The notes beneath the pieces are model-generated. The model was not told the origin of the DNA and did not search any database. It saw only the letters and a list, made by a program, of their open reading frames with translations. Positions 5,740-5,809 of a DNA stretch of 5,809 nt are shown piece by piece. This stretch comes from Pirellulaceae bacterium (GTDB lineage Bacteria; Planctomycetota; Planctomycetia; Pirellulales; Pirellulaceae): contig JASLRF010000448.1 of NCBI GenBank assembly GCA_030744095.1, positions 1 through 5,809 of the forward strand, in the 5' to 3' direction. The position numbers and the translations under genes are program-made. Position 1 is the first letter of the stretch. The number at the start of each line of letters is the position of its first letter.

Positions 5740-5809
5740 ATGAAAACACTTTCCCATCTGTTGCTGGCGGCTTTCCTTTGTGCGTTTGTGGCCGGCTGTT
5801 CAGCCGAAC
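5740..5809 (+). CDS. Predicted lipoprotein, N-terminal fragment (runs off right edge)
   Basis: Only 23 codons are visible. They encode a standard lipoprotein signal peptide: Lys2 gives the charged n-region, LLLAAFLCAFVAGC (7-20) is the hydrophobic core with a V-A-G-C lipobox, and Cys20 would be lipidated after cleavage by signal peptidase II. Ser21 at position +2 is compatible with outer-membrane sorting in organisms with a classical Lol system. The strong AAAAGGAG and a candidate promoter support the start. The mature protein lies outside the window. Small lipoproteins are frequent near DUF1559 genes in planctomycetes, but nothing here identifies the family. Confidence 0.8.
   Translation, partial: MKTLSHLLLAAFLCAFVAGCSAE

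Overview
The window looks like chromosomal DNA of a planctomycete, probably a Pirellulaceae-type organism with moderate GC. The strongest evidence is a textbook DUF1559 pseudopilin-like protein at 1179-2234, from a family massively expanded in Planctomycetota. It carries the LVELLVVIAIIG helix, LLLPAVQAAREAARR and a C-terminal H-X9-DG motif. A TPR protein next to a CRTAC1-type FG-GAP/ASPIC-UnbV lipoprotein is also common in this phylum. The placement is inferred from gene families, not from a marker gene.

Layout: (1) Positions 1-990, minus strand: the N-terminal 330 residues of a polytopic membrane protein, running off the left edge. It resembles large uncharacterised GT-C-like membrane proteins. 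(2) Positions 991-1178: a divergent intergenic region. It holds a 10-bp-phased series of TTGAC half-sites, one of them in a perfect dyad, and a good sigma70-type promoter pointing right. (3) Positions 1179-2234: the DUF1559 protein. (4) Positions 2251-2294: a 14-bp RNA stem followed by a T-rich tract, a candidate terminator or attenuator before the next gene. (5) Positions ~2326-3627: a TPR protein anchored by one N-terminal membrane segment. (6) Positions ~3713-5503: a CRTAC1-like predicted lipoprotein with seven calcium-site motifs and a C-terminal ASPIC/UnbV domain. Its reading frame is open back into the TPR gene. (7) Positions 5504-5739: a gene-free spacer with three consecutive hairpins, a perfect 12-bp palindrome and a probable promoter. 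(8) Positions 5740-5809: the first 23 codons of another lipoprotein.

All the plus-strand proteins appear to be exported or membrane-attached. The DUF1559 protein should enter the inner membrane through a type IV pilin-like helix. The TPR protein should present a helical scaffold outside the cytoplasm. The CRTAC1-like protein should be a lipid-anchored, calcium-binding propeller. A working hypothesis is a cell-envelope module in which the TPR scaffold and the propeller lipoprotein are partners. No substrate or enzymatic activity can be read from the sequence. The TPR and CRTAC1 genes are very likely co-transcribed. Whether the DUF1559 gene shares that transcript depends on the hairpin between them.
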